64,000 nucleotides of DNA from Trichomonas vaginalis G3 (taxonomy: Eukaryota > Parabasalia > Trichomonadida > Trichomonadidae). The notes beneath the pieces were generated by a model that was not told where the DNA came from, did no database searches, and worked only from the letters and a program-made list of their open reading frames with translations. The number at the start of each line of letters is the position of its first letter. The first letter of the stretch is position 1. A program made the translations under genes and the position numbers. Of this stretch, positions 30,109 to 40,102 are shown piece after piece. The stretch lies in NCBI RefSeq assembly GCF_026262505.1, contig NC_067205.1, forward strand, positions 2,914,001-2,978,000, written 5' to 3'.

Positions 30109-32421
30109 TTATAAAGCTTCATTTACAGGTATTTCATCGTCAGTAAATGAATCCTCATTATCGTTTGGTTCAACCTGTTTATATAATCCTTTCATTTCTT
30201 CTTTCAAAACATAACACCATGTTTGTTTACCGTCTATTCTTCTATGTTTCCTATCACATTTATCCTTAATACTCATTTGGAAATTCTTGTCTTTCATGTC
30301 TGATGGTTTGCAGAATAGAGCATTTTCACACGTCATACCTGCACACAATTCATCATAATGTGTATTTATCCATACATCTAAAGGATTTGTTGATAACTCG
30401 ATTAAATCTTGTTTGGCTTCAGTCATCGGTATGATTCGTACATTAAATGATGAAAGGTCATATTGCATAAAATACGTCAGCAAATTATCATAAAATTCCT
30501 TTGTGCATGAATCCATTAAATTCTTGAAGTAATCAAATTGACCCTTGAATTTACCATTAACTCTTAAACTACGTATCTTCTGTCTCCACTTCAATTTTGA
30601 CAGGGTAGACGTTATTAGTTACGAAAATGAAGTTTGCAACGTTCTGAGCAGTTCTTCTGGGTTGATTCTTTTCATTAATTCTAATTTGATTATCCGTAAT
30701 AATTGATTTCAAAGCGTTGAAGTTTGCGAGTCTATCTTCACCAACATTCTTGAGTTCATTAAGTACCAAGAAACATTTTATTTTCAACAACCGAATTGAA
30801 ATTACCCGTTAGCTCACTTATTTCAGTAATGTTTTTACATGAATAACCAGCGAGAAGTTCAGAAATAATGTCTGTAAATCTGTTTTTACCTGTTCCCTGA
30901 AGTCCTTTCAAAATAATTGCTGTTTCATTCTTGATTCCGGGATGTTGAATCATTGATGCAATCCAGCCGAGAAGGTATTTATACACTTCATCGTTATTAT
31001 CACAAATGGCTTCTTTAATGAAATTCATAAACATCTCAATTTTTGAGTAATCTGGTTTTTCGAGAATGTTGTATTTATAACCCTGAAACGTTGAGAAAAC
31101 ATCTGGGGAATCAGATTTTAAAGCAAACACCCTTAACGGTTAATGAGGATAATTGATTTAGTAGTACATCCCATGCTGTTAGGTTTACCTTCTTCTTTAA
31201 ATAATTTAATCATTTTGAGTGACTCTTTCATGTTTGATTGAAGAACGAATGATATTTGATTCATTTTGTCGTGAATATTATAGTCCTTTTGAATGAATAT
31301 TTATTTCCACAATCTACAAAACGGATTACACGTGATAAATCCTCAATTACTTCAGAACTGTTTTTATACTGATGATTTTCAGCCTTGCGTCTAATATCTG
31401 TTATCAAAAACGAGTCATCAAGTTTTATATCAAATGTTATTTTTGGCTTACGTAATAAAGGTAAAACATATTCATCATAATATTCCTTTTGGTATAGTTT
31501 TAGAATCTTCACTAAAACAAATGGAGAAGTCATTAAATGTGCATATCTACTACGTGCTTTTTCAAAATTACTTTTAGCATTTTCTGTTAAACTGCAGAAG
31601 TTATAAACGCTGTCGTATGCTTCATTAATTAAATGATCCGGTAACAAATTAATTGCTTGAAACAGTGTGAATAATGTAACTTCTTTTTCTAAATTCATGT
31701 TTCCACCGTCATTATGTACTTCAAAATCACTGATGCCATCAACTATGCTCTGGGCAAGTTTATCGTCAATGTTTACATCTTTGTTTTCATTCATTATACT
31801 CTTTATTTCTTCATTCTTCTGTTCAACTCTTACCTTAATATTCAAATCATTTAATATATCGTTTACTGTTCTAGTTAATGTTGAATCATAACTTCCACGA
31901 ATGAATGAGTATGTTTTGATTGGTTCTGTTGCATTCTTGCGAACTCTTGAATCAGCCATAACCACTAAAGAACGCTTTGAATCATCCATAGAAGTCATTA
32001 TGTCAATATCATAATCATTGCAGGAATAACATTTAATCATTCTGTTCGAAACTGCATAGAAGAAATTAGTGTTGCAATAAATGTGAAGACCTCCTGAAGC
32101 GGTTTTAACGATAACATCTTTATCCGAAAGTTTTGATAAAATGTCTTTTCTAACTGTTTCTTTAAGTTCATCATTGTACGATTTATTGATATCAACATCT
32201 ATAATCGTTAAATTTGAAATTTTATTTACTAATAAAGCCATACCAGTTTTCCTTCCTCTTCCTCCATCGTATTTGAGGTAGTTATGTAAATCAATCCTGT
32301 TTTCACCAATTCTTTCGTTGAGGGTTTTAGTTTCTGCCACAACTAATTCCTCAACTAATGAATCAATAACTTTTTCATCAGAAACGATATAGTTGCTGTT
32401 GTTGTTGTTTGTTACTGTCAT
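30109..32421 (-). pseudogene. Inner primase/SF3 helicase (broken near-identical copy)
   Basis: Nearly identical to the gene at 17895-20207 over its whole length, including the prim-pol motifs (IIDVDINKS, TASGGLHIYC) and helicase Walker A GLQGTGKNRF. It is a fossil with about four breaks. It lies in the opposite orientation, relative to the preceding fibre gene, from the outer module. The close match implies very recent exchange between the two elements. Confidence 0.9.
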
Positions 32422-32493
32422 TTATATAGGAATAAAAAAATAAAAATAATTTTAAAACTAACTTTATTTTTGGACTGCATCATATTTTCGTAA

Positions 32494-32830
32494 ATGTTGT
32501 CAAAATGTCATGAGTTAAATGACCTGGTAGCACATGGTAACATGGTAACACCTTCAGTTCTTCAAAAATAAGTCATAACTGCCTTCCTCCTGTGTTGTTG
32601 TCAAAATGTCATGTTGTCACATTTTTTAAAAGAAGTTAAATGACCTGGTAGCACATGGTAACATGGTAGCACCTACAGTTCTTCAAAAATAATTCATAAC
32701 TACCTTCCTCCTGTGATGTTGTCAAAATGTCATGTTGTCACATTTTTTCAGAGAAGTTAAATGACCTGGTAGCACATGGTAACATGGTAGCACCTACAGT
32801 TCTTCAAAAATAATTAATTATTGAATAACC
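32494..32830 (-). repeat. Iteron-type repeat array, inner element, right side
   Basis: About three units in the inverted orientation (TTGTCAAAATGTCATG, CATGGTA words, AGTTCTTCAAAAATAA), ending TTATTGAATAACC. It lies between the primase start and the KilA-N 3' end. Together with 29766-30087 it encloses the inner primase in an inverted repeat. Confidence 0.75.
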
Positions 32831-32889
32831 TGAAACCATTCACGATAAAATATATTTTTGGTCGTTTATGACAAAAATAAATGGTTCAT

Positions 32890-33555
32890 TTACTCACAAT
32901 ATTTTTGTACAAAACGACCCCAAACTTTTAACTTCTTTTCTGCAGCTTCAAATGCTATCTTAGCGAGTTCATATTCTCTAAATTCTCTCTTTAAATCTTC
33001 TTGTTCCCATTGGTCTAGTTCGTATGGAGAATCTCTATAACCATAACATTTCTCACGTTCATGTTCTAATTGTTTTCCGCACATTTTTCCAACTTCTTCT
33101 TCGAACAAAGGTTTAGCATTCTCCACTGTATCTTCGAGTTCTTCTTCATCTAACTTCTCATGAACTTTCTTGTCTATGGAGTCCATAATATCTTTGACAT
33201 AAAATGCATACTTTACAGAGCACCATTCAGCAACAAAATGAACGAGGTCAGCATGTATGTAAATACCTTTGAATTCATTCATAACGCCCTTAGTAAGCTC
33301 ATAAAATGCTTGTTTTGAGGTTGAGCCACTTTTGGCTCGACCGTATTCTTTCAACCAAAACTCAAGAATTTCCTGCATTTTAGCACTATTGAGAAATCTG
33401 TTTAAATGGTTTAACTTTCCTGCTTCTCTTGCCATCTTTGTTGCATTAATGTAACCATCCTTGTCTCTACGTAAGACTTCAATACCGTTATAAGTGCCTT
33501 TTGTGAATGTTTCGCCATTAGATTTGTTAGTGAATGTTTTTGCTTCGACTGACAT
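32890..33555 (-). CDS. KilA-N domain protein (inner copy)
   Basis: The ATG at 33555 (MSVEAKTFTNKS) matches the start of the outer copy; the open frame continues upstream only as a hydrophobic non-homologous stretch. The KilA-N domain is as in the outer copy (GYINATKMAREAGKLNHLNR). Differences are a handful of substitutions and a different last dozen residues. Upstream lie an AT-rich leader and, about 115 bp away, the GGTGAAATCTCACC site. It looks essentially whole and may be a regulator or origin-binding protein of the inner element. Confidence 0.8.
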   Translation of the reverse strand: MSVEAKTFTNKSNGETFTKGTYNGIEVLRRDKDGYINATKMAREAGKLNHLNRFLNSAKMQEILEFWLKEYGRAKSGSTSKQAFYELTKGVMNEFKGIYIHADLVHFVAEWCSVKYAFYVKDIMDSIDKKVHEKLDEEELEDTVENAKPLFEEEVGKMCGKQLEHEREKCYGYRDSPYELDQWEQEDLKREFREYELAKIAFEAAEKKLKVWGRFVQKYCE

Positions 33556-33639
33556 TACTGTCTTTACATACAAAATAAAAAAATAAATAAAAATAAAACT
33601 AACTTTATTTTTGGTCTTTTGTGAAAATTCACGAAAATT

Positions 33640-33682
33640 CAAGAGGTGAAAAAACAGGTGAGAAAACAGGTGAAATCTCACC
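33640..33682. promoter_or_regulatory. GGTGAAATCTCACC site with repeated AGGTGA half-sites
   Basis: A 14-bp near-palindrome at 33669-33682, preceded by three spaced AGGTGA/CAGGTGA words. It differs by one base from the palindrome in both arms (21827-21840, 42638-42651). It lies in the gap between the KilA-N start and the integrase end. Confidence 0.45.
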
Positions 33683-33730
33683 TCTTCACCTATAATATAT
33701 TTTTGTCTGATTTACATCCAACGAAAAAGT

Positions 33731-34816
33731 TTAGAAGAATTTTCTTATTCTTTCTGGCATGTTTTTATCTTTCCAGTACTCCCGCTCTAATGGTCCCAGA
33801 TGAGTTGGTTTAGATTCTCTCAAGTTCTTAGATGGTATAACATCTTCAACGCCTCCTTCATATCTTACTTTATAAGTGTCATCGTTTATGTTGTAGTCAA
33901 GTATTTCAATAACCACTCCTCGCTTTGCTTCGTCAATGGTTTCAGCAAGTTCGCCATTACTACTTTCAACTAATTTATGACGAGGGTAAAATGCTATGGA
34001 GTCGTCAGCAGCTTTTATAAGATATCCATTACCTTGCGTAGAGTCTACGATATAATAATTTCGACTTAACCTTAAACGTTTCTTTGTCAACGGTTTGTCG
34101 TCAAGAACTACACGAACTTTTGTTCCAGGAATGAGAGTAAATTGTGTTGAATTTCTGATATTTTGTGTTTGACTTCGTTTCTTTTGTATATACTTTTCTT
34201 CTTGTTGTTGTGTCATTGAATTTGGTGTATGTCCTGTTGTAGAATGTGTTGAGGAATTGTAAACTTCGATGAAATGTTTCATTGTTTCTTCGGTAAAGTC
34301 TCGCTCTTGATTTAAATCTCTGAGAGTCCTTATGAAGCGGTTAATGATACCGAGTATGTTATGGTTATGGTCTTCAGTAGTGTAGTGAGTTATGTTATGC
34401 TTAATGAGAAATTCTGTGATTTCGTTGCTGAGGTATGCACCGTCTTGGTCTGATGTTAAAATACTTGGGCTATGTTCTGCTACAAACTTTTGTAAAACTC
34501 TTAACACTTCATGAGTTCCTTTATTTCTCATTATATACGCAAAAGCTTTGCGAGTGTTAACATTTATGAAGATGAGGAATGGTTTATGTCTTCCTTTTCT
34601 GCTTTGAATGAGAGTGTCAAATTGGTATGCGTCAGGAGTGTTGGAGTAAATTGGTAAAAAGTAGTCGTAAGGATTTATTTTTGTTTGATGTACAACATTT
34701 TTGTCAAAGAACCTTTTCACTTCAGCTCTGTTAGTAAATCCCGAACTCTTTGCAGCTTCATTGAACTTCTTAAATGACCTCCATGGATGTTGTTCGAATA
34801 CTTCTTTCAAGCTCAT
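33731..34816 (-). CDS. Integrase (retroviral-type, Polinton family) with chromo-like tail, inner element
   Basis: A 361-residue protein with an RNase-H-fold integrase core: YQFDTLIQSRKGRHKPFLIF starts the first strand, LTSDQDGAYLS gives the second acidic strand and NRFIRTLRDL the third region. It is followed by an SH3-like basic domain (GTKVRVVLDDKPLTKKRLRL). The last 70 residues (VVIEILDYNINDDTYKVRYEGG) look like a chromodomain or Tudor-like module, which in related integrases helps choose chromatin targets. It would join element ends to host DNA and make the 5-bp duplication. It lies just downstream of the fibre. The reading frame looks whole. Confidence 0.8.
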   Translation of the reverse strand: MSLKEVFEQHPWRSFKKFNEAAKSSGFTNRAEVKRFFDKNVVHQTKINPYDYFLPIYSNTPDAYQFDTLIQSRKGRHKPFLIFINVNTRKAFAYIMRNKGTHEVLRVLQKFVAEHSPSILTSDQDGAYLSNEITEFLIKHNITHYTTEDHNHNILGIINRFIRTLRDLNQERDFTEETMKHFIEVYNSSTHSTTGHTPNSMTQQQEEKYIQKKRSQTQNIRNSTQFTLIPGTKVRVVLDDKPLTKKRLRLSRNYYIVDSTQGNGYLIKAADDSIAFYPRHKLVESSNGELAETIDEAKRGVVIEILDYNINDDTYKVRYEGGVEDVIPSKNLRESKPTHLGPLEREYWKDKNMPERIRKFF

Positions 34817-34856
34817 TTATGTAAAGTTAAAGATTTTATTCTAGGCTCAAGCGCGT

Positions 34857-37800
34857 TCATTGAACTCTATTCCATGCAAATACAGTCATAAATGGTGGCA
34901 TATAATCTGCACCCGAGCCTGTTGGATTTGTTGTGAAAGTATGGACATGATTTCCTCCTGGTTCAGTTGGTCGAAAAGTCTTTTTTGCTGCATTGTTATA
35001 AGATGGAGATAAAACGTCATTGCCAGCTTCATACTCTGAGTTGTATAATGGGTGGTCTCTTAATGAGTGGCTATGGTCGCCAGAAAAGTTTGTCGTTCCT
35101 GTATGAGTGTGCGGTGGAAGGTTTGCTTCAGTAATTTTCTTCGAACCTCCTGTTTGCTTTGAATATCTAGCACAGTATAAGAATTTATCTACAATCTGTT
35201 CCCACGTACCGAAACCCAGAACTGTTGCTGGATTTGTTGAGTTCATTGACGTATAAATAGAACCTATAGGATATAATGTTTGAAGTATTTCTGTCTTTAA
35301 TGTTTGAAGCTCTGTTTTGTCAGCTTTCTTATCTAACATTGCTGGTAGTTCATATGCTTCAAAGTTTCTGGCATGATCTTCGGTATTCCTGCAACTCTTA
35401 TCTAAATTGTTAAGAGTATCTTTTACGCTTGTACTTGGATTTTCTAATGGTGCACTTGAACCAAGGTCAAAGTTCAATATTATGTCGTCTGCTCTAACAG
35501 TAGTGAAGGATTTATGTGTATGGTTCTTGTCAGCTTTCTTATCATATAAATCTTGAGCAGTGAATTTAACATTATTTTCATCCTCCATGACATAAACATT
35601 TCTACATCTAATGTATTTCATCGTCGTTATGTTTTCCTCCGATGTTAAACCTTGTGGAAAGTTAGGAGGTTTCCAATATAATGCATCCCCACCAGTTCCT
35701 TCAACCGTTCCTTCAATACTTTCTATACCAACAGTTGTGAAGAAATCATGTGTATGGTTCTTATCTGCTTTCTTATCTAACATTGCTGGTAGTTCATGTG
35801 TTTCAAAGTTTCTGACATGACCTTCAATGTTCATACATTTACTATTTAAGGAGTTTAGTGTATCTTTTACGCTTGTACTTGGATTCTCTAAAGGTGCACT
35901 TGAACCAAGGTCAAAGTTCAATATTATGTCGTCTGCTCTAACAGTAGTGAAGGATTTATGTGTATGGTTCTTGTCAGCTTTACTGTCTAAAGAAGTTTGA
36001 AGTTCATTTATATCGGAGATGTTGTGTTTATGAGATTTCAAAACTTTGTTCGTTGCGTCAAGTTCATCTTTGTCAGCTTTACTTTTAATAGCATCTTCAA
36101 ACGTTATTTTTGACTTAACTCTCAAAGTAAATCTTGGTTCAACTAATACACCATTAACATTGAAAGTAGAGGCATAAATTTCACCGGTATAACCAAATGC
36201 TTCTGGTGCTTTAGCTACATCATACTGTACAGTACAGCTTATGTCATAACCTTTAGCACGAATGTATTTATATCTTCTTTCATTAACATTTTTTGTCTTC
36301 GCTTCATCACTTCGTGTTAAATATCCATGGTAGTCCGTTATAATCTGTTCGTCTGAAGTTATATAATGAACGTGGTTTTTGTTTGCTTTTTCGGCTAATT
36401 TCTCATTAACATCATTCACTTCTAATTCAACTCTTCCGCCAGAACTCTTATTATCATTAATCTTTTTCATTAATTCGGTAATTACGTCATAAAGACTATA
36501 TTCTGTTTTCGGTTTTGTAAATAATGAGTCAAAATTTCTTTTCATCATTACATCGCTGACATTAATGATATCACCAATTCCTTTTTCATTTATTCTCTTC
36601 ATTAATTCTGCAATAATGACGAATATATAATCTGTTAATTTATTCTCTTCATCGAGGGTTATAGAATGTTTTGAAATTGAATCATTAACTCCTCTAAATA
36701 AATCAATAACTTCAGGATACACGTTTTTAATGTCTTGAATAACCCGACCAGTATCCTGTTGTTCATGTTCTTCTTCGTTCCCGTCGTTACGTGGTTTTAT
36801 ATCTCTAACCATCATCAACGCAGCCATAACCGGAGGGTTTGTTGCTACCTGTTCGAAAATCCGTCCGTTATGTATGGTATATCTAAATAATTTCTTTGTG
36901 TTTGTTAAAACATTTGAAACAAGTCTTTTAAAACCATCTACAAAATTTCCTGTTTCACCTAATGTTCTTGCAGCATTTACAAGCTCACCCATTCCCGCTT
37001 TTGACCCCAAAAACGTCCATATTGCATTTATTTCACTCTGTATAGTTGTCCATTCAGCGAAACTAACACCCGCATTCGCTAAGCTGAAAATGAAATTCAG
37101 TGGATCGAACTTAATTCCACCTTCTTTTTCAATTTCAACGAACTCACTAACATGAGATTTTAAATATTCTTTCGTTAAAATTGTTTTCCCCGATGTTATG
37201 TCATTAACGAAACTATCACCGTCAAAAGTTAACGAATTCAATTTCGTCGTTGATGCTTTTATTTCATACACCGCTTTATCGATAGTTTTTGGCTCACCTT
37301 CTTTAGAAGCATATGAAACATTAATGAATGAATTATATGTATTCGTGAATGAGTTAAAATCAATGATTTTCATTAATGACGCCTTTAATGATTCATTAAC
37401 TGTTGAATCCCTTAAAGTAATTAATGAACTGTCATGGGCTTCGCCCTGGTCGCTTTGCGACTTTATGAAAGGTACACTGCAAACCGTCGAGTTTGGATCA
37501 AATGCTGTAGTTGGTGCAGGAATATTAATGATATAAGTCATTAAATCATTAAGTGACGTAAATAATGTTGTCGTTTTTGATTTAATTTCTTTAGCATCTG
37601 TTATATATGGTAATTTTATTTCTGTAGTTTCTGAATTAAAGATATTCGCTAAAATGTTTTGTAAACTGTTTTGAACAGCAGTATAAACCGTTGAATCCGG
37701 AACTCTTACGATTTCACCGTCCTTAATAAAAGGCATTGCACATGGTGTAGTGCTTGGGTCAAATCTTTCGGGATTATAATTCAACATATATTCTAATGCT

Positions 37801-38039
37801 TCATATACAGACTTATATACTGTTGTGTCGTTCTTCATGACAACTTCACCATTTACAATGAATGGCATTGTACATGGAGTTAAAATAGGGTCAAACTTTT
37901 CATAGTCCTTCCATGTTATGTATTTCTCGGTATTTCCATCACTGATAACAATATATTTGTCAGTAAGTGTGAGAGAGTATTGACCAAAATATAAACGTTT
38001 AGCTCTGTCAGCTTCATACGCATATGCAGCTAAACTCAT
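34857..38039 (-). CDS. Long tail-fibre-like protein, 1060 residues (right arm)
   Basis: The N-terminus has three repeats of an FDPxxTPCxMPFI...DSTVY type, at about 55-90, 95-130 and 175-225. The centre is helical. From about residue 560 there are 'KADKNHTH' segments alternating with an RADDIILNFDLGSSAPLE repeat. Phage fibres use such H-x-H metal sites to staple trimers. The C-terminus is a tail-collar-like head (LYPIGSIYTSMNS, HTHTG, GDHSHS, ending MPPFMTVFAWNRVQ). It is a likely receptor-binding spike. The frame looks whole. The ATG at 38039 faces the 258-residue gene across 17 bp. The C-terminal domain is shared with the outer fibre. Confidence 0.8.
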   Translation of the reverse strand: MSLAAYAYEADRAKRLYFGQYSLTLTDKYIVISDGNTEKYITWKDYEKFDPILTPCTMPFIVNGEVVMKNDTTVYKSVYEALEYMLNYNPERFDPSTTPCAMPFIKDGEIVRVPDSTVYTAVQNSLQNILANIFNSETTEIKLPYITDAKEIKSKTTTLFTSLNDLMTYIINIPAPTTAFDPNSTVCSVPFIKSQSDQGEAHDSSLITLRDSTVNESLKASLMKIIDFNSFTNTYNSFINVSYASKEGEPKTIDKAVYEIKASTTKLNSLTFDGDSFVNDITSGKTILTKEYLKSHVSEFVEIEKEGGIKFDPLNFIFSLANAGVSFAEWTTIQSEINAIWTFLGSKAGMGELVNAARTLGETGNFVDGFKRLVSNVLTNTKKLFRYTIHNGRIFEQVATNPPVMAALMMVRDIKPRNDGNEEEHEQQDTGRVIQDIKNVYPEVIDLFRGVNDSISKHSITLDEENKLTDYIFVIIAELMKRINEKGIGDIINVSDVMMKRNFDSLFTKPKTEYSLYDVITELMKKINDNKSSGGRVELEVNDVNEKLAEKANKNHVHYITSDEQIITDYHGYLTRSDEAKTKNVNERRYKYIRAKGYDISCTVQYDVAKAPEAFGYTGEIYASTFNVNGVLVEPRFTLRVKSKITFEDAIKSKADKDELDATNKVLKSHKHNISDINELQTSLDSKADKNHTHKSFTTVRADDIILNFDLGSSAPLENPSTSVKDTLNSLNSKCMNIEGHVRNFETHELPAMLDKKADKNHTHDFFTTVGIESIEGTVEGTGGDALYWKPPNFPQGLTSEENITTMKYIRCRNVYVMEDENNVKFTAQDLYDKKADKNHTHKSFTTVRADDIILNFDLGSSAPLENPSTSVKDTLNNLDKSCRNTEDHARNFEAYELPAMLDKKADKTELQTLKTEILQTLYPIGSIYTSMNSTNPATVLGFGTWEQIVDKFLYCARYSKQTGGSKKITEANLPPHTHTGTTNFSGDHSHSLRDHPLYNSEYEAGNDVLSPSYNNAAKKTFRPTEPGGNHVHTFTTNPTGSGADYMPPFMTVFAWNRVQ
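37436..37461. repeat. In-frame pair of mini-hairpins in the fibre gene
   Basis: GGGC-TTC-GCCC (37436-37446) and GTCGC-TTT-GCGAC (37449-37461) are two base pairs apart, the same pairing as at 22479-22504. They are strikingly GC-rich against the gene and encode KSQSDQGEAHDS. The left arm carries a version near 27043. Confidence 0.6.
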
Positions 38040-38056
38040 ATTTTAATGAGAATAAA
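38040..38056. promoter_or_regulatory. 17-bp divergent start-to-start spacer
   Basis: ATTTTAATGAGAATAAA between the fibre ATG (minus) and the 258-residue gene ATG (plus). The minus-strand reading holds TCATTAAAAT directly before the fibre ATG, matching the trichomonad initiator consensus TCA-Y-W. Confidence 0.5.
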
Positions 38057-38833
38057 ATGTTGTTCTATTTGCAAAGTACAGACCCAAACGAATACGGGAC
38101 AGTAAAGCTACAAACAAACTTAGGTCTTCAGAATGAAGCGCTTGCTTTCAGAGTTGTTGACTTCAATACTATCGCAACTTTTGTCATAACAGATGAAACA
38201 GATTTCATGGAGTTTGAAATAGATGGAAAGAAGCATGAAATAAGATTTCACAATAATGTAGAATATAAGATGGAAACATTAGCTGGAGTGTTAAATGCTC
38301 TCATAAATACTACAATAAACAAGGATAACGAAGAAAACTTAATGAATGTTAAACTTATTGCAGGAGTTTTGAAGTTCAGTTATGCGAAGGAGTTTAAGAT
38401 AACACGAATGAGTCATAGAGTTCAATTGCTTCTGGGAGCATACCATATGACATTTCCTTTGAAAAGTATTGACAAAACGATTGAGATGAAATCTGTTCCA
38501 TACGTATGTTATGGCAATTGTTTATACATTGAGTCAAAAATAGCTAATGTCACAGGTATTTCAGGAGTTAATAGTAAAGGTTCAGTAGAATATAAGTCTT
38601 TCTGTTATGCAGTCAATTCAATGTTCATTCCAAACGTTCCTGTCATAGCAACTCATTTAGGTAAATGGGTTCGCATTAGTCCTCATAATTTGAAAGACAT
38701 GCAATTCAGACTAGTTGACTTTCAAGGAGAGCCTGTAGAACTGAAGGCACCAGTGCGAATGACTGTTGAAGTTGACTTTTTAGAAAATATTAAATGCAAC
38801 AGCTTACAAGAGAACTCAGAGCTAAAAATATAA
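38057..38833 (+). CDS. Structural-cassette protein, 258 residues (right arm)
   Basis: The ATG at 38057 (MLFYLQSTDPNEYGTVKLQT) is preferred; an upstream in-frame extension would overlap the divergent fibre start. The protein is beta-rich and has no enzyme motif. The segments MSHRVQLLLGAYHM and SPHNLKDMQFRLVDFQGEPV are shared with the broken outer gene at 14511-15211. It may be a beta-sandwich virion protein attached to the fibre, since the two genes are adjacent and divergent in the inner element and adjacent in the outer. It looks whole. Confidence 0.6.
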   Translation: MLFYLQSTDPNEYGTVKLQTNLGLQNEALAFRVVDFNTIATFVITDETDFMEFEIDGKKHEIRFHNNVEYKMETLAGVLNALINTTINKDNEENLMNVKLIAGVLKFSYAKEFKITRMSHRVQLLLGAYHMTFPLKSIDKTIEMKSVPYVCYGNCLYIESKIANVTGISGVNSKGSVEYKSFCYAVNSMFIPNVPVIATHLGKWVRISPHNLKDMQFRLVDFQGEPVELKAPVRMTVEVDFLENIKCNSLQENSELKI

Positions 38834-39063
38834 AGTATGAATGTTATGTATTAGGTCATGAACTTTGGTTGTTGCTGTTTGATGAAACAAATGAGTTAGT
38901 TATGTCAGTCAAGAGAACAGAAAAAGGCGTCAAAGGCGCCGAGCGCAAAGCGCTATATTGTGTTAGTGAAAACTGCACCAAGTCAATAAGATTAGGTTTG
39001 CATTATGAAGATGAGTTCGATACTGTTGAAGAAGTTTTGGATAGATACTATAAGTTGCTTTAA
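38794..39063 (+). CDS. 89-residue inner-element protein (right arm)
   Basis: Starts MQQLTRELRAKNIKYECYVL, overlapping the end of the 258-residue gene by 40 bp in another frame, so the two are probably co-expressed. It contains GGCGCC and AGCGC-AAA-GCGCT (38942-38954), encoding GVKGAERKALYC. The remainder is a compact alpha/beta-like domain with LGLHYEDEFDTVEEVLDRYY at the end. The family is unknown. It looks whole. Confidence 0.5.
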   Translation: MQQLTRELRAKNIKYECYVLGHELWLLLFDETNELVMSVKRTEKGVKGAERKALYCVSENCTKSIRLGLHYEDEFDTVEEVLDRYYKLL

Positions 39064-39091
39064 TTTACTAAAACATATTTCAAACAAAGCT

Positions 39092-39676
39092 TTATTCTGT
39101 TGAAAGTAGTTTTGTATACTCGTTCGAATATTTATACTTAAACTCAACTCCTGTAGTTCCTGGTGTTTCAATGATGCGGATGTTACCTATTTTCATGAAT
39201 GGTGGCGTTTGACCACAGCATTCGATTTCAGGGTCGAGATAGTCAATGACACATTGCTTTCCTGTTATTCGTGATATAACATTTTCAAGGTCCTCCTTTG
39301 TTAGAATTATTTGGTTCTTACTTATAAGATTTATCAAAAGCTTCTTATCGTCTTTGAGTAAAATTGTTTGGTATAACTGAAGAAGGTAATGGTCTACGTT
39401 ATCTGAAGGATTTGTTTGAACATTTATGTAAGGGTTGTCGTTGGCTTCTCTTGAAAGAATTTGGTCCAGTGGTGGATACTCTAACTTAACATCTGATGTA
39501 GCGTTAGCGTTTGAAGCTGTGTTTAAATTCACGGATTTCAGCTCTGGTTCTTTTTCTTTCAAACACTCTGAACTATAGTTCTTTATGACAATATTGTTTG
39601 TCGTTCGTGAGTCAACATTTGATGTTGGTTCAATTGGAACATTAACGGCACCAGCTAAGATGGATTTGCTTCTCAT
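39092..39676 (-). CDS. Structural-cassette protein (right arm, altered C-terminus)
   Basis: Mirror copy of 24824-25438, identical or nearly so except for the last residues. Domain content is as described there (CCG motif, low-complexity N-terminus). Confidence 0.55.
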   Translation of the reverse strand: MRSKSILAGAVNVPIEPTSNVDSRTTNNIVIKNYSSECLKEKEPELKSVNLNTASNANATSDVKLEYPPLDQILSREANDNPYINVQTNPSDNVDHYLLQLYQTILLKDDKKLLINLISKNQIILTKEDLENVISRITGKQCVIDYLDPEIECCGQTPPFMKIGNIRIIETPGTTGVEFKYKYSNEYTKLLSTE

Positions 39677-39701
39677 TTCATATAGAATAAAAACCTTTTA
39701 T

Positions 39702-40102
39702 ATGTATGAAATGAACAATATACTCGACAAGGGTTTGAATGTAAAGCTAACGAATGAAAATATTGTTGAATTCACTGAGACAGGAGCTGTGTATAAAGAT
39801 GTAGAACTACTGAACAAAAGAGCAAGGGAAGAAGCAGGAATATGAACAAAGGGTGGAAGCCTATAAAAATTTATGTCAATGATGGCTCAGGAGGTTCAAA
39901 CATAAAGTATGCAGAAAGTTATAGAGTTTATGCTCTCAAAGGTGAAAAGCCTTCATTTAAGAACAGCTATTCTAACGCATATCCTCAAAAGTTAACGGAT
40001 GGGGAAGTGGATGATATGAATGACAGCAAAAATATTAACAGAAATGGCGACAGAGATGCATGGAATTTGTTTACCATCAGTCAATTGAAGGTTAAACTTT
40101 AA
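39702..40102 (+). pseudogene. Right-arm copy of the 133-residue gene (broken)
   Basis: Mirror of 24397-24798; a fossil with about one break. It overlaps the end of the ATPase copy as in the left arm. Confidence 0.6.

Noticed and set aside
37198-37536. Open frame opposite to the fibre gene (and similar ones at 35611, 36874, 41112)
   Set aside because: These are antisense shadows of the long fibre or neighbouring genes and have no independent support.
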